Positions 17,224 to 26,297 are shown, counted from the first letter of the stretch. The stretch: DNA of 64,000 bases from Pseudomonas caspiana (GCF_002158995.1 NZ_LOHF01000011.1:1-64000); one strand, 5' to 3'. Numbers and translations: made by a program. Notes: a model not told the origin generated them from the sequence alone.

Positions 17224-17239
17224 TTGAACGCTTGTTCAA
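17224..17239. promoter_or_regulatory. Inverted repeat TTGAAC-GCTT-GTTCAA, candidate BetI operator
   Basis: Perfect 6-base arms, about 100 bases upstream of betT. The TTGAAC/GTTCAA arms resemble the dyad bound by the choline-sensing TetR-type repressor BetI at bet genes in other proteobacteria. betI itself is not in this window. Confidence 0.5.
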
Positions 17240-17337
17240 CTAAAACCGGTGGTTCGCTGCCCGCTCATTACAGGAGGCTTACCTTTGTTTAATCCGTTTG
17301 TTGCCGTCTTTGCCTACGACCTTGAGGTGCATGGCTC

Positions 17338-19332
17338 ATGAGTGCACCTGCTAGCCAATCCAGCGGTATGGTTCGCATGAATCCGCCGGTGTTTTATTTC
17401 GCGGCAACGGTTATTTTGCTGTTCGGTGTGTTGGTCATTTCCTTCCCTGAGACGGCTGGCCAGTGGTTGCTGGCAGCGCAGAACTGGGCGGCCAATACGG
17501 TCGGCTGGTATTACATGCTGGCGATGACGATTTATCTGGTCTTCGTGGTGGTCACCGCCTTGTCTGGCTACGGCAAGATCAAGCTCGGTGCCGACCACGA
17601 CGAACCCGAATTCAGTTATCTGTCCTGGGCGGGGATGCTGTTCGCTGCCGGGATCAGTATCACGCTGTTCTTCTTCTGCGTCTCGGAACCACTGACTCAC
17701 ATGCTGCAGCCGCCACAAGGCGAGGCGGGCACGACTGAGGCGGCGCGTCAGGCGATGCAGTTGCTGTTTCTGCACTGGGGCCTGCATGGCTGGGGCGTGT
17801 TTGCGTTTGTTGGTATGGCGCTGGCGTATTTTGCGTATCGCCATAACCTGCCGTTGGCGCTGCGCTCCGCGCTGTACCCGCTGATCGGCAAACGTATCAA
17901 CGGTCCTATCGGTTATGCGGTGGATGGCTTCGGCATCATCGCGACTATCTTCGGTCTCGGTGCCGACATGGGCTTTGGGGTCTTGCACCTCAATTCCGGG
18001 CTCGATTACCTGTTTGATATTCCCCATACCCAATGGATTCAGGTCGGGCTGATCACGCTGATGATGGGCGCGGCGATTCTGGTGGCCGTGGCGGGTGTCG
18101 ACAAGGGCGTGCGCGTCATGTCGGACATCAACATGCTGCTGGCCTGTGCGCTGCTGCTGTTTGTGCTGTTTGCTGGCCCGACGCAGCATCTGCTCAACAC
18201 GTTGGTGCAGAACATCGGTGATTACCTTGGGGCGATCACTACCAAGAGTTTTGATGTGTATGCCTACGACAAGCCGAGCGAATGGCTGGGCGGCTGGACG
18301 GTGTTTTACTGGGCCTGGTGGATTGCCTGGTCGCCGTTTGTAGGTCTGTTCATTGCGCGCATTTCCCGGGGCCGGACCATTCGTGAGTTCGTGTTCGGTG
18401 TACTGCTGATTCCGCTGGGCTTTACCTTGGCGTGGATGTCTATTTTCGGTAACAGCGCCATCGATCAGGTGCTTAATCACGGCATGGTCGCGCTGGGTCA
18501 ATCGGCCATTGATGATCCGTCACGCACGCTTTATTTGCTGCTGGAAACCTATCCATGGAGCAAAACCGTTATTGCGGTGACGGTGTTCATCAGCTTTGTG
18601 TTCTTCGTCACCTCGGCAGACTCGGGCACAGTGGTGCTTTCGACGCTGTCGGCCAAAGGCGGTAACGCTGATGAAGACGGTCCCAAGTGGCTGCGGGTGT
18701 TCTGGGGTGTGGCGACTGCGCTGGTGACCAGTGGCTTGCTGTTCTCTGGCAGTATCGATGCGCTGAAATCAGCGGTGGTGCTGACGTCGTTGCCGTTCTC
18801 GCTGATTCTGCTGTTGATGATGTGGGGTCTGCATAAAGCATTCTTCATGGAGTCCCAGCGACAGATCGCGCAGCTGTACTCCTTGGCCCCGGTGTCGGGT
18901 GCGAGACGTGGCGGCTGGCGTCAGCGCTTGAGCCAGGCCGTGCATTATCCGTCGCGAGACGAGGTGTATCGCTTCCTCGACCAAACCGTGCGCCCGGCTA
19001 TCGAAGACGTCACGGCGGTGTTTGCCGAGAAAGGCCTGAACGTAGTCAGTCAGCCTGATCCGGCCAACGACAGCGTCAGCCTGGAAATCGGCCATGGCGA
19101 AGAACGTCCGTTCATTTATCAGGTGATGATGAAGGGCTTCTTCACGCCGTCGTTCGCGCGTGGAGGAATGGGCTCCAAGCAGTTGAACAATCGTCGCTAT
19201 TACCGCGCCGAAGTACATCTGAGCGAAGGCAGTCAGGATTACGACCTGGTGGGTTACACCAAAGAGCAGGTCATCAACGACATCCTCGACCAGTACGAGC
19301 GCCATATGCAGTTCCTGCATTTGGTGCGCTAG
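17338..19332 (+). CDS. betT: Choline transporter, BCCT family
   Basis: A 664-residue secondary transporter with about twelve membrane segments. The BCCT signature is in the tryptophan-rich stretch WTVFYWAWWIAWSPFVGLFI near residue 320, followed by ARISRGRTIREF. The C-terminal cytoplasmic tail of about 150 residues (from about 515) is the osmosensing extension typical of BetT. It imports choline, driven by the proton gradient, for glycine betaine synthesis or catabolism. ATG 17338 has GAGGTG about 9 bases upstream. It stands alone, with a possible BetI site in front. pchP, about 19 kb away, would release choline from phosphorylcholine. Confidence 0.92.
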   Translation: MSAPASQSSGMVRMNPPVFYFAATVILLFGVLVISFPETAGQWLLAAQNWAANTVGWYYMLAMTIYLVFVVVTALSGYGKIKLGADHDEPEFSYLSWAGMLFAAGISITLFFFCVSEPLTHMLQPPQGEAGTTEAARQAMQLLFLHWGLHGWGVFAFVGMALAYFAYRHNLPLALRSALYPLIGKRINGPIGYAVDGFGIIATIFGLGADMGFGVLHLNSGLDYLFDIPHTQWIQVGLITLMMGAAILVAVAGVDKGVRVMSDINMLLACALLLFVLFAGPTQHLLNTLVQNIGDYLGAITTKSFDVYAYDKPSEWLGGWTVFYWAWWIAWSPFVGLFIARISRGRTIREFVFGVLLIPLGFTLAWMSIFGNSAIDQVLNHGMVALGQSAIDDPSRTLYLLLETYPWSKTVIAVTVFISFVFFVTSADSGTVVLSTLSAKGGNADEDGPKWLRVFWGVATALVTSGLLFSGSIDALKSAVVLTSLPFSLILLLMMWGLHKAFFMESQRQIAQLYSLAPVSGARRGGWRQRLSQAVHYPSRDEVYRFLDQTVRPAIEDVTAVFAEKGLNVVSQPDPANDSVSLEIGHGEERPFIYQVMMKGFFTPSFARGGMGSKQLNNRRYYRAEVHLSEGSQDYDLVGYTKEQVINDILDQYERHMQFLHLVR

Positions 19333-19400
19333 GGGGTTTGATTCGCTTGAGTTGGGAGGCGGTGGTTATCTGATGCGTTTGCGGCGTCAGTACTGCTGCT

Positions 19401-19428
19401 TTCCCGGCTAAAGCCGGGCCCGCGTCCT
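19401..19428. repeat. Single REP half-unit, AGCCGGG class
   Basis: The palindrome CCCGGCTAAAGCCGGG with flanking TTTC and CCCGCG matches half of the pairs at 32385 and 55548. It lies about 70 bases after betT and may act in transcript termination. No inverted partner is visible nearby. Confidence 0.65.
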
Positions 19429-19588
19429 TGATCAAGTCGGCGATACGGATAGTAAGTTGGTCCGAGCCTGGCTCTCCATGCAATAGTCATAAGAGGCTGC
19501 TCTTCTCTGGATGGATGCGTGGGTAAAAGGCCCGGGGCCACTGGTGGCTCCCACCTGACGGTAAAAAATGGCGTGCTGCTGATAAGGC

Positions 19589-21358
19589 TCATGAGCGCGC
19601 CCTTTGTCTGATGAGCGGGTCGGTCGTGGTTTCCGGGGTTTCAGGTTGTACACGAGGCACATTCGCTGGACGCCGAGTGCTGAACACAGGATCAGGCGGC
19701 GCGTCGTTATGGTAATCAGGGAAGTGGTGCTGAAAGTCGATTGCCGCCTGAATGATCAAAGCCTCGCTAAATCGTGGCCCCCAGAACGCTGCGTTTATGG
19801 GCAATTTCAGAGGCACGCCGGTTTCGCCATAACCGATAGGGAAGCTCAACATCGGCCAACCCTGGAGATTGGGTGAAGGGTAATTGGCACGCTGGTTTGG
19901 CAGTCCCTCCCCTTCAAATCTCTGCCCGATATGGGCACCCAGCGGCATCACCATCATGAAATCCACCCCCTTTTCGTCCAGTGCTTGCTGACAGCCAGCT
20001 TGCTCCAGGCGTCGACGGCGTTCACCCTCTGCTCGCCATGCTATCGGGATGGAGCCGTTAACTTTCAAGAAGTTTTCCGGATCGTAGCGCAATAGAAGTT
20101 CTGCCCTGTGTTCAGGGCTGATATCCACTGAGAAAGCTTCGATTGCTGGCCCTTGTCTCGTCTCATACAGGTTGGACAAAAACACAGCAGACATGGGAGT
20201 GATCGTGACGTCATATGCGTCTTTGTCTGGAAGCGTCCCTAGCACTTCAAAGGCGGAGAAAGGTGCGTCCTGATTGTCACTCAAGTCCAGAAAAGGGAAG
20301 CTCACGAGTGTCGCGCCAAGCTGTGTCAGTTGCTCTTTGAATCGATCAAACGCGGCTTTGTAATCCACATCATAGGTATCGGCGGGAGGGACCTTCCATT
20401 CGCGCATCCAGTCTTTTTGCGGTATGCCGATGGTCAATCCCTGTAGCGGTTGTGGGTGATCCTGAGGGGTAATGGGTAACTCGGGAAGTGGTATCGGGGC
20501 AGACAACGTGTGGGGATCGTTGATTTGATCGGTGCCCGAAATCACGGAAAGAATCATTGATGCGTCGCGCATTGAACGGCAAACAGGACCAATGACATCA
20601 AGCCCGTTTTGCCCTGGCATCAAGCCTGCGACAGATACGAGGCCAAGCGAAGGTTTGATGCCGCTTGCTCCGTTGGCGGCCGTCGGAACAATCAGCGAAC
20701 CTCCCGTTTCTTCGCCAAGTGATGCAGCGGCAAGGCGCGCTATCGGGGCGACACCTGAGCCTTGACTGGATCCGCCGGGAATCCGGTCCGGATCCCAGGC
20801 ATTTCCGGCAAAGGTTCCTGTCGTGCTCCCGGAGTAGGCCGAGCAGGTATTGTGCCCTAGCAGCACAGCTCCTTGTGCCCGGAGTTTGGCCACGCACGTG
20901 GCGTCTTTGAGCGCGATGTTCAAGCTGAACGCTTCCGAGCCATTGGTGCTCTTGCGTCCTTCAATGCCGATCGAATCCTTGACTCCCATTGGGATACCGC
21001 ATAACGGTGGTGCCGGCCCGCGTTCGTCGTCGGGGTTTTGCAGCCAGAGATCAGCGAGCCGGGCCTGTTCCAGCGATTGCTCTGTATCGATGCGAACGAA
21101 GGCGTTATAGCCTCCGTTTTCGTCATAGGTTTCAAAGTCGCCGTTGAACAGGTCTATGCGATTTATATAGGCGCCCGTGATCTCGGTGGAGGTCAGGTCG
21201 CCTGAACGAAGTAGCGCGGCCATCTCGACGACTTCGTAATCCACGATGCGCTCGCGTCTGGGAACGGATGAAGCTATCGGAAGTGCAGCCAAAAGCCGGG
21301 CGTTATTGGCCTGCTCTTCGGGAGTAAATTGCCGTGTTTCAGTGAAAGAGTTATCCAT
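19589..21358 (-). CDS. Amidase-signature family hydrolase
   Basis: About 589 residues of the amidase-signature fold. The Ser-cisSer-Lys triad can be placed: lysine in CGIPMGVKDSIG, cis-serine in IPGGSSQGSG and nucleophile serine in GEETGGSLIVPTA. It would hydrolyse an amide (or possibly an ester) bond; the substrate is unknown. No signal peptide is seen. I choose ATG 21358 (MDNSFTET) because AGGAG lies 9 bases upstream; the ATG at 21364 is only 3 bases from it. It is not a GatA, since no gatC/gatB neighbours are present. A CTGTCA/TGACAG inverted repeat lies upstream. Confidence 0.87.
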   Translation of the reverse strand: MDNSFTETRQFTPEEQANNARLLAALPIASSVPRRERIVDYEVVEMAALLRSGDLTSTEITGAYINRIDLFNGDFETYDENGGYNAFVRIDTEQSLEQARLADLWLQNPDDERGPAPPLCGIPMGVKDSIGIEGRKSTNGSEAFSLNIALKDATCVAKLRAQGAVLLGHNTCSAYSGSTTGTFAGNAWDPDRIPGGSSQGSGVAPIARLAAASLGEETGGSLIVPTAANGASGIKPSLGLVSVAGLMPGQNGLDVIGPVCRSMRDASMILSVISGTDQINDPHTLSAPIPLPELPITPQDHPQPLQGLTIGIPQKDWMREWKVPPADTYDVDYKAAFDRFKEQLTQLGATLVSFPFLDLSDNQDAPFSAFEVLGTLPDKDAYDVTITPMSAVFLSNLYETRQGPAIEAFSVDISPEHRAELLLRYDPENFLKVNGSIPIAWRAEGERRRRLEQAGCQQALDEKGVDFMMVMPLGAHIGQRFEGEGLPNQRANYPSPNLQGWPMLSFPIGYGETGVPLKLPINAAFWGPRFSEALIIQAAIDFQHHFPDYHNDAPPDPVFSTRRPANVPRVQPETPETTTDPLIRQRARS

Positions 21359-21430
21359 AACCATTAGCTCCTTGTGGCCTCGTATTAGAGGTTTCGCAAG
21401 CAGCTAATCACTGGAGCACGGGTCTGTAAA

Positions 21431-21446
21431 CTGTCACAAATGACAG
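21431..21446. promoter_or_regulatory. Inverted repeat CTGTCA-CAAA-TGACAG upstream of the amidase
   Basis: Perfect 6-base arms, about 70-90 bases before the amidase start codon, where an operator would lie. No regulator gene adjoins. Confidence 0.35.
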
Positions 21447-21467
21447 TGGCAACAAGCCTGCAAGGCA

Positions 21468-21503
21468 ATAAAAAGCCCAGGGCTGCATACGCAACCCTGG
21501 GCT
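21468..21503 (-). terminator. Intrinsic terminator of ntrBC
   Basis: Stem AGCCCAGGG/CCCTGGGCT with a 12-base loop. Read on the minus strand it ends in a T run (GGGCTTTTTATTG). It lies just after the ntrC stop. Confidence 0.85.
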
Positions 21504-21521
21504 CTTTGGTGAAGGCTTTAA

Positions 21522-22958
21522 TCAGCCTTCATCGCCCTCGTCATCGTCACCACCATCGATCTTCATGCCCAGCTCCTTGATCTTGCGAGTCAAGGTGTTG
21601 CGGCCCCAGCCCAGCAGAACCGCGGCGTCGCGACGACGGCCAGCGGTATGCTTGAGGGCGGTTTCGATCATGATGCGCTCGAAGGTCGGCACGGCGCTGT
21701 CCAGCAGGCTGGATTGACCGCGTGCCAGCGCCTGATCGGCCCATTGGCGCAGCGCCTGTTCCCAGTTGGTCACTGGCGCTGCATCTTGCGGCAAGCTCAG
21801 CAGCTCGGGTGGCAAGTCGCTGATGTGCACTTCACGGCCGGATGCCATGACGGTGATCCAGCGACAGGTATTTTCCAGCTGGCGCACGTTACCCGGCCAA
21901 GGCAGGTGTTTGAGGTATTCCTCGGTTTCCGCTTTGAGCAGTTTCGGTTCGACCGCAAGCTCCTGAGCCGCACGGCTGAGGAAGTGCTTGGCCAGTGTCG
22001 GAATGTCTTCACGACGATCCGACATGCGCGGGATGTGGATGCGGATCACGTTCAGGCGGTGAAACAAGTCTTCCCGGAATTTGCCAGCCTGCACCAGGGT
22101 TTCCAGATTCTGGTGAGTCGCCGCGATGATACGCACGTCGACTTTGACCGGCGTGTGGCCGCCCACGCGATAGAACTCGCCGTCAGCCAGAACCCGCAGC
22201 AGACGGGTTTGGGTGTCGGCAGGCATGTCGCCGATTTCGTCGAGGAACAGGGTGCCGCCGTCCGCTTGTTCAAAGCGACCGCGACGCAGGTTTGCTGCGC
22301 CGGTGAACGCGCCTTTTTCGTGGCCGAACAGTTCCGATTCCATCAAGTCTTTCGGAATCGCAGCCATATTCAGCGCTATGAATGGCGATGCCGAACGTGG
22401 GCTGTGGCGGTGCAGGGCGTGGGCAACCAGTTCTTTACCGGTGCCCGACTCGCCGTTGATCAGCACGGTGATGTTGGAGTGGCTCAGGCGGCCGATGGCC
22501 CGAAACACTTCCTGCATCGCTGGCGCTTCGCCAATGATTTCAGGTGTGCGGGTCAGCGTTGGCGCAACGTCCATGCCTTGCTGTTCTTGAGCGTGCAGGT
22601 TGGCACGCTTGACCAGGGAAACGGCTTCATCGACGTCAAATGGTTTTGGCAGGTATTCGAACGCGCCGCCTTGATAAGAGGCAACAGCGCTGTCCAGGTC
22701 CGAGTGGGCGGTCATGATGATGACCGGCAGGCGCGGATGCTGTTCGCGAATACGCGCCAGCAGGTCCAGACCACTGGCGCCCGGCATGCGGATGTCAGAG
22801 ATAATCACGTCCGGTTGCTGACGAGCCAGGCGGCTCATCACGCCATCGGCGCTATCGAAACTTTGTGTGGTCATGCCTTCTTGCTGTAAGGCCTTTTCCA
22901 GAACCCAACGAATGGAACGATCGTCATCTACGATCCAGACAGTTTCACTACGGCTCAT
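21522..22958 (-). CDS. ntrC: Nitrogen regulator NtrC (sigma-54 activator)
   Basis: A 478-residue response regulator. The receiver domain is at 1-120, with the phospho-accepting aspartate in VIISDIRMPGASGLD. The central AAA+ domain has Walker A GESGTGKE, the sigma-54 contact loop GAFTGA and Walker B LFLDEIGDMP. The C-terminal helix-turn-helix is RRDAAVLLGWGRNTLTRKIK. Phosphorylated NtrC activates sigma-54 promoters such as that of glnA, which lies about 5 kb away in this window. The ATG overlaps the ntrB stop by 4 bases. Confidence 0.96.
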   Translation of the reverse strand: MSRSETVWIVDDDRSIRWVLEKALQQEGMTTQSFDSADGVMSRLARQQPDVIISDIRMPGASGLDLLARIREQHPRLPVIIMTAHSDLDSAVASYQGGAFEYLPKPFDVDEAVSLVKRANLHAQEQQGMDVAPTLTRTPEIIGEAPAMQEVFRAIGRLSHSNITVLINGESGTGKELVAHALHRHSPRSASPFIALNMAAIPKDLMESELFGHEKGAFTGAANLRRGRFEQADGGTLFLDEIGDMPADTQTRLLRVLADGEFYRVGGHTPVKVDVRIIAATHQNLETLVQAGKFREDLFHRLNVIRIHIPRMSDRREDIPTLAKHFLSRAAQELAVEPKLLKAETEEYLKHLPWPGNVRQLENTCRWITVMASGREVHISDLPPELLSLPQDAAPVTNWEQALRQWADQALARGQSSLLDSAVPTFERIMIETALKHTAGRRRDAAVLLGWGRNTLTRKIKELGMKIDGGDDDEGDEG

Positions 22959-24040
22959 GTCGAAGCTGCTCCTTGTTCCAGCGGCAGGAATATCGAGAAG
23001 GTGGTGTGGCCAGGATGGCTGTCACACTCGATCAGCCCCTGGTGCTGACTAATGATGTTCTGCGTTATCGCAAGGCCGAGCCCAGTGCCGTCAGGGCGGC
23101 CGCTGACCATCGGGTAGAAAATGGTTTCCTGAAGCTCGGCCGGAATACCGGGGCCGTTGTCGATGATTTCGATTTTGCTGACCAGCCGGTGACGCACATG
23201 GCCGATGGTGAACTGACGCATCGCACGGGTGCGCAGGCTTATCCGGCCAAGGCGCAGTTCGTTTTGACTGCTGATGGCTTGCATCGCGTTACGCACGATA
23301 TTGAGCACGGCCTGGATCATTTGTTCGCGGTCGATCAATACGTCGGGAATACTTGGATCATAGTCGCGCACCAGAGTGATGCACCCTTGGCTTTCTGCTT
23401 CGACCAGACTGCAGACGCGTTCGAGCACTTCGTGCACGTTGGTCATGGCCAGTGAAGGCAGCTTGTTCGATCCGAGCATACGATCCACCAGATTTCTCAG
23501 GCGGTCGGCTTCCTCGATGATGACGTTGGTGTAGTCCTTCAAGCTCTCTTCAGGCAGCTCGCGGGCCAGCAATTGCGCTGCGCCGCGAATGCCGCCTAGC
23601 GGATTCTTTATTTCGTGAGCGAGGCCACGCACCAGCATTTTGGTGGTTTCCTGCTTGGACAACTGGGCTTCTTCTTTGGTGATGCGTAGCAAGCGGTCAC
23701 GCGGGTGGACCTCCAGCAACAGCAAGGTCTCGCCCTGGCTGAGGATGGGGGTCACAGCGTAATCAACAGTCAGAGTCTGACCTGTGAGGGCAGTGAGCAT
23801 GGCTTCACGCTTGGTGAACGGGTGCGCTTGTTCTACCGCCTGACGCAGGGAACTCAGGGCTTCTGCCGACTCAGTAAACAGCTCGCTGATGAATTGCCCA
23901 TGGCTGCGCTGACCGCTGATGGCCAGCAGCATTTCCGCTGCCGGGTTCATGTACTCAAGGCGCAGATCAGCATTGAGCAGAATGGTGGCAGTGGTCAGGT
24001 TGTCGAGTAACAAACGGTGCAGCGCGTCGCTGATAGTCAT
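22955..24040 (-). CDS. ntrB: Nitrogen-sensing histidine kinase NtrB
   Basis: 361 residues. An N-terminal PAS domain (LLNADLRLEYMNPAAEMLL) is followed by the dimerisation/phosphotransfer helix with histidine in RGLAHEIKNPLGGIRGAAQ, then the ATPase domain with the N, G1 and G2 boxes (VRNAMQAI, IDNGPGIP, GTGLGLAI). It phosphorylates or dephosphorylates NtrC under PII control. I start at ATG 24040 (MTISDALHRLL) because the PAS domain begins there; a longer frame upstream adds 52 unrelated residues. Confidence 0.95.
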   Translation of the reverse strand: MTISDALHRLLLDNLTTATILLNADLRLEYMNPAAEMLLAISGQRSHGQFISELFTESAEALSSLRQAVEQAHPFTKREAMLTALTGQTLTVDYAVTPILSQGETLLLLEVHPRDRLLRITKEEAQLSKQETTKMLVRGLAHEIKNPLGGIRGAAQLLARELPEESLKDYTNVIIEEADRLRNLVDRMLGSNKLPSLAMTNVHEVLERVCSLVEAESQGCITLVRDYDPSIPDVLIDREQMIQAVLNIVRNAMQAISSQNELRLGRISLRTRAMRQFTIGHVRHRLVSKIEIIDNGPGIPAELQETIFYPMVSGRPDGTGLGLAITQNIISQHQGLIECDSHPGHTTFSIFLPLEQGAAST

Positions 24041-24365
24041 TAAAGTCGTTGACCTCTTTTGGCTCATTGCGATTCCAGGCGAGCCTCGGATCACAGGCGC
24101 TGGTTGGTCTTCTCCAGCGTGGGTAACGCCACTGATACGTTTGTATCCAGTGCAGATAAAGATGCTGTTATGGCCAAGTTGCAAAAACCAAACCAAGGCT
24201 CCGAAAAGAAGCGTTTAATCTGCAAAATCGGGCTTTTTTTGGACAGTGCGTTTGATTGGTTCATTGGTTTGGGTTGTTTTCGACCCAAAATGGGCTCGAC
24301 TTGCTGTCGACTCGTAATATCTTGCACCAATATAGGGCTTTGGTGTTCGGAGGGCGGGGGGTGAA
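24041..24365. other. Gap between a DUF4124 gene and ntrB
   Basis: About 325 bases with no coding frame supported. It contains an inverted repeat, CACCAA/TTGGTG with a 9-base spacer, at 24325-24345, whose arms resemble half-sites of NtrC boxes but with the wrong spacing. Otherwise only promoter-like, T-rich sequence. Confidence 0.5.
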
Positions 24366-25013
24366 TCAAAAGAAAGGCAGGATGCTGCTTTCTTCTTCTG
24401 GCTTGTCTTTCAGAGGGCACTCGGGGCGCACGCCGTATTCGGCGGTTTTGCAGGGATTGGCCGTGCGCTTTTGCGCCAGTGAAATGCGCAGCATATGGAA
24501 GGGCTGGTTAGGTGTCTTTTCCAGCACGCGTCCTGCTTCATCGAGAATCTCTACCGCAAGCTGATGAGTGCCTCGATCAACATTCGTTAACGGAAACACA
24601 GGGCTGCGTCCGGCCTGGGCGTAAGGCTTGCCATCTACCAGGAGTCGATAGCTATGACCGGGCTGCAGGGCTGGGTCGCTGGTGACGGTGACAATCAGTT
24701 CGCCTGGAGCGCTGCGCACTGTCGCGTCCGGTTCTGGCACCAGAATCCTTAGCAAGTCGTAACGAAATATCGCCTTGGGTTTTGCCTTGGGTGGCGCGCT
24801 TTGGTGGACGGTACGTTTTGGTGGCGATCCGCTGGTGTTGTTGCTGGGCAGGATCTCCACGCGCTTGGCGTTCTTGTGAGGCTGATCGGTGAAAACCCGA
24901 TTACCTTCGGCGTCTGTGTAGGTGTAAACCTCCGCCAATGCTAAAGCGGGCAGCGTGATCAGCAGGCAAAACAGCGCGCTGAGCAGTCCTGGGGATTTAA
25001 GGTTTGCCGACAT
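24366..25013 (-). CDS. DUF4124 domain-containing exported protein, second copy
   Basis: 215 residues. A signal peptide ends near LALA/EVYTY, and the DUF4124 motif is VYTYTDAEGNRVFTDQP at about 28-44. A proline- and lysine-rich linker and a beta-rich C-terminal domain follow (GELIVTVTSDPALQPGHSYR, HQLAVEILDEAGR), recalling an Ig-like fold. The family is common in the envelope of gamma-proteobacteria; its function is unknown. It overlaps the upstream paralogue by 17 bases, so the pair is co-translated. Confidence 0.85.
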   Translation of the reverse strand: MSANLKSPGLLSALFCLLITLPALALAEVYTYTDAEGNRVFTDQPHKNAKRVEILPSNNTSGSPPKRTVHQSAPPKAKPKAIFRYDLLRILVPEPDATVRSAPGELIVTVTSDPALQPGHSYRLLVDGKPYAQAGRSPVFPLTNVDRGTHQLAVEILDEAGRVLEKTPNQPFHMLRISLAQKRTANPCKTAEYGVRPECPLKDKPEEESSILPFF

Positions 25014-25521
25014 GAACGCGCTGCACCGTCAGGGTAATGGTCGGACTCTGCTGGATGATGCGGCCTTTATCCAGCACCACGACCGCAAAGCTGTGTTCGC
25101 CGCGCTCAATGTTGACCACTTGCAGGCGCGGCACATTACCGGGTTGGCCATAAAGGTTGCCGTCGACCAGTAATTGCAGCAGATGCCCCTGTATCAGCCT
25201 TGGCTTTATCGCTACGCCCACGGTGAAGGTGCCATTGTTGGCGCGTAATGCTTCGTCTGCAGGCAGGTCAGTCAGCTCAAGGGTTTGGTAGCCGGTTTGT
25301 GCCTGAGCCGGGGCCGGTGGGGTTTGCGCTGGCGTCACAGGGGTGGCCATTTTCTGGGTGTCGACGCTGTTGAGTGGCGGCAATTCCACTACCTTGGCCT
25401 TGACCCCGTCAGGTGGCTGATTACTGAACGCGGTATTACCGTTTGCGTCGGTGTATTTATAGATCTGCGCCGCTGCGGGCAAAGCGATCAACAGCAGCAG
25501 ACAGATGAGACTTCGGCGCAT
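24997..25521 (-). CDS. DUF4124 domain-containing exported protein, first copy
   Basis: 174 residues with signal peptide MRRSLICLLLLIALPAAA and the DUF4124 motif IYKYTDANGNTAFSNQPP directly after cleavage. The C-terminal half (FTVGVAIKPRLIQGHLLQL, RGEHSFAVVVLDKGR) parallels that of the following gene, which shows tandem duplication. Function unknown. Confidence 0.85.
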   Translation of the reverse strand: MRRSLICLLLLIALPAAAQIYKYTDANGNTAFSNQPPDGVKAKVVELPPLNSVDTQKMATPVTPAQTPPAPAQAQTGYQTLELTDLPADEALRANNGTFTVGVAIKPRLIQGHLLQLLVDGNLYGQPGNVPRLQVVNIERGEHSFAVVVLDKGRIIQQSPTITLTVQRVHVGKP

Positions 25522-25599
25522 GCAGGCTCCGTGGCTTTGATGCGGTTGGCAGTGTTATGGGCGCAGCATAGAACATAAATCAGCCTGAGCGGCTTACGA

Positions 25600-26166
25600 T
25601 CATTTACGGATTATGCACAGCTCGCCCACTGCGCGTGTCAGCGCCAGATCATGAATGGGATCCTTTGCTTGCAGACGGGACTGTTGAATCAGCCAGTTTG
25701 GGCATTCTGGATCCTGGCGATACATCGCAAAGGCTGAGTATTCACGCAGCAGCCGCGTTTGCAGTTGGTCCAGATGCGGGCGAATTTGCCCGACCAGATC
25801 CGGCCTTGGTGTGTCTGGCGCCTTGCCGGTCTCGTGCCATTTGGCAAGAAGTGCGTACTGCACCAGCTTGTTCGCTTCAATCTGCGCGGCGAGGAATTGG
25901 CTGACTTCCTGTGCGTCCAGGCTATAGGTCGGGGCGAGCTTTGCTGCTGCGGCGATGACCTGTGCTTCGCGAGAGCTGTCCTGAATCGGTTTCCCGCTGT
26001 CCCATTTGGTCAGCGCAACCTGATCTGCGACGGCAAGGCGTTCGCTGATTGTTGCCAGCAAAGGTGCCAGCGGCGCAGGGGCGGTTGAGGTCTGGGGTGC
26101 GCCTGCGCAGGCGGTCAGGCTGGTGAGCACTGCGCAGAGGAAAAGCAAGCGTGTTGGATTGCACAT
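25600..26166 (-). CDS. Exported chorismate mutase (AroQ gamma class)
   Basis: 188 residues. The N terminus is a lipoprotein-like signal (LLFLCAVLTSLTACAGA). The AroQ helical core follows: LLATISERLAVADQVALTKW, SSREAQVIAAAAKLAPTYSL and FLAAQIEANKLVQYALLAKW, containing the expected R, K, E and Q active-site positions. Secreted gamma-class mutases convert chorismate to prephenate outside the cytoplasm. Their purpose in pseudomonads is unclear. It stands between glnA and the DUF4124 pair, with a REP pair upstream. Confidence 0.83.
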   Translation of the reverse strand: MCNPTRLLFLCAVLTSLTACAGAPQTSTAPAPLAPLLATISERLAVADQVALTKWDSGKPIQDSSREAQVIAAAAKLAPTYSLDAQEVSQFLAAQIEANKLVQYALLAKWHETGKAPDTPRPDLVGQIRPHLDQLQTRLLREYSAFAMYRQDPECPNWLIQQSRLQAKDPIHDLALTRAVGELCIIRK

Positions 26167-26209
26167 ATCTCTTCTTCTCTTATGTTGATCGGGGCATTGG
26201 TGCTGAATC

Positions 26210-26297
26210 TGTAGGAGCGCACGAGCACCGCGAGGCCGCGATAGCGTTCTGTCTGATGCACTGCTATCGCGCCTCGCGGTGCTCGTGCGCTCTTACA
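26210..26297. repeat. REP pair, CACGAGCACCGCGAGG class
   Basis: Inverted units beginning TGTAGGAGCGCACGAGCACC and ending GGTGCTCGTGCGCTCTTACA around a loop containing TTCTGTCTGATGCA. Sister copies lie at 37256, 44651, 48104 and 49838. Confidence 0.88.

Noticed and set aside
17314..18501. Long minus-strand open frame (395 residues) opposite betT
   Set aside because: It lies wholly antisense to a clear transporter gene, is rich in His, Arg and Gln as expected from the reverse complement, and has no recognisable motif.
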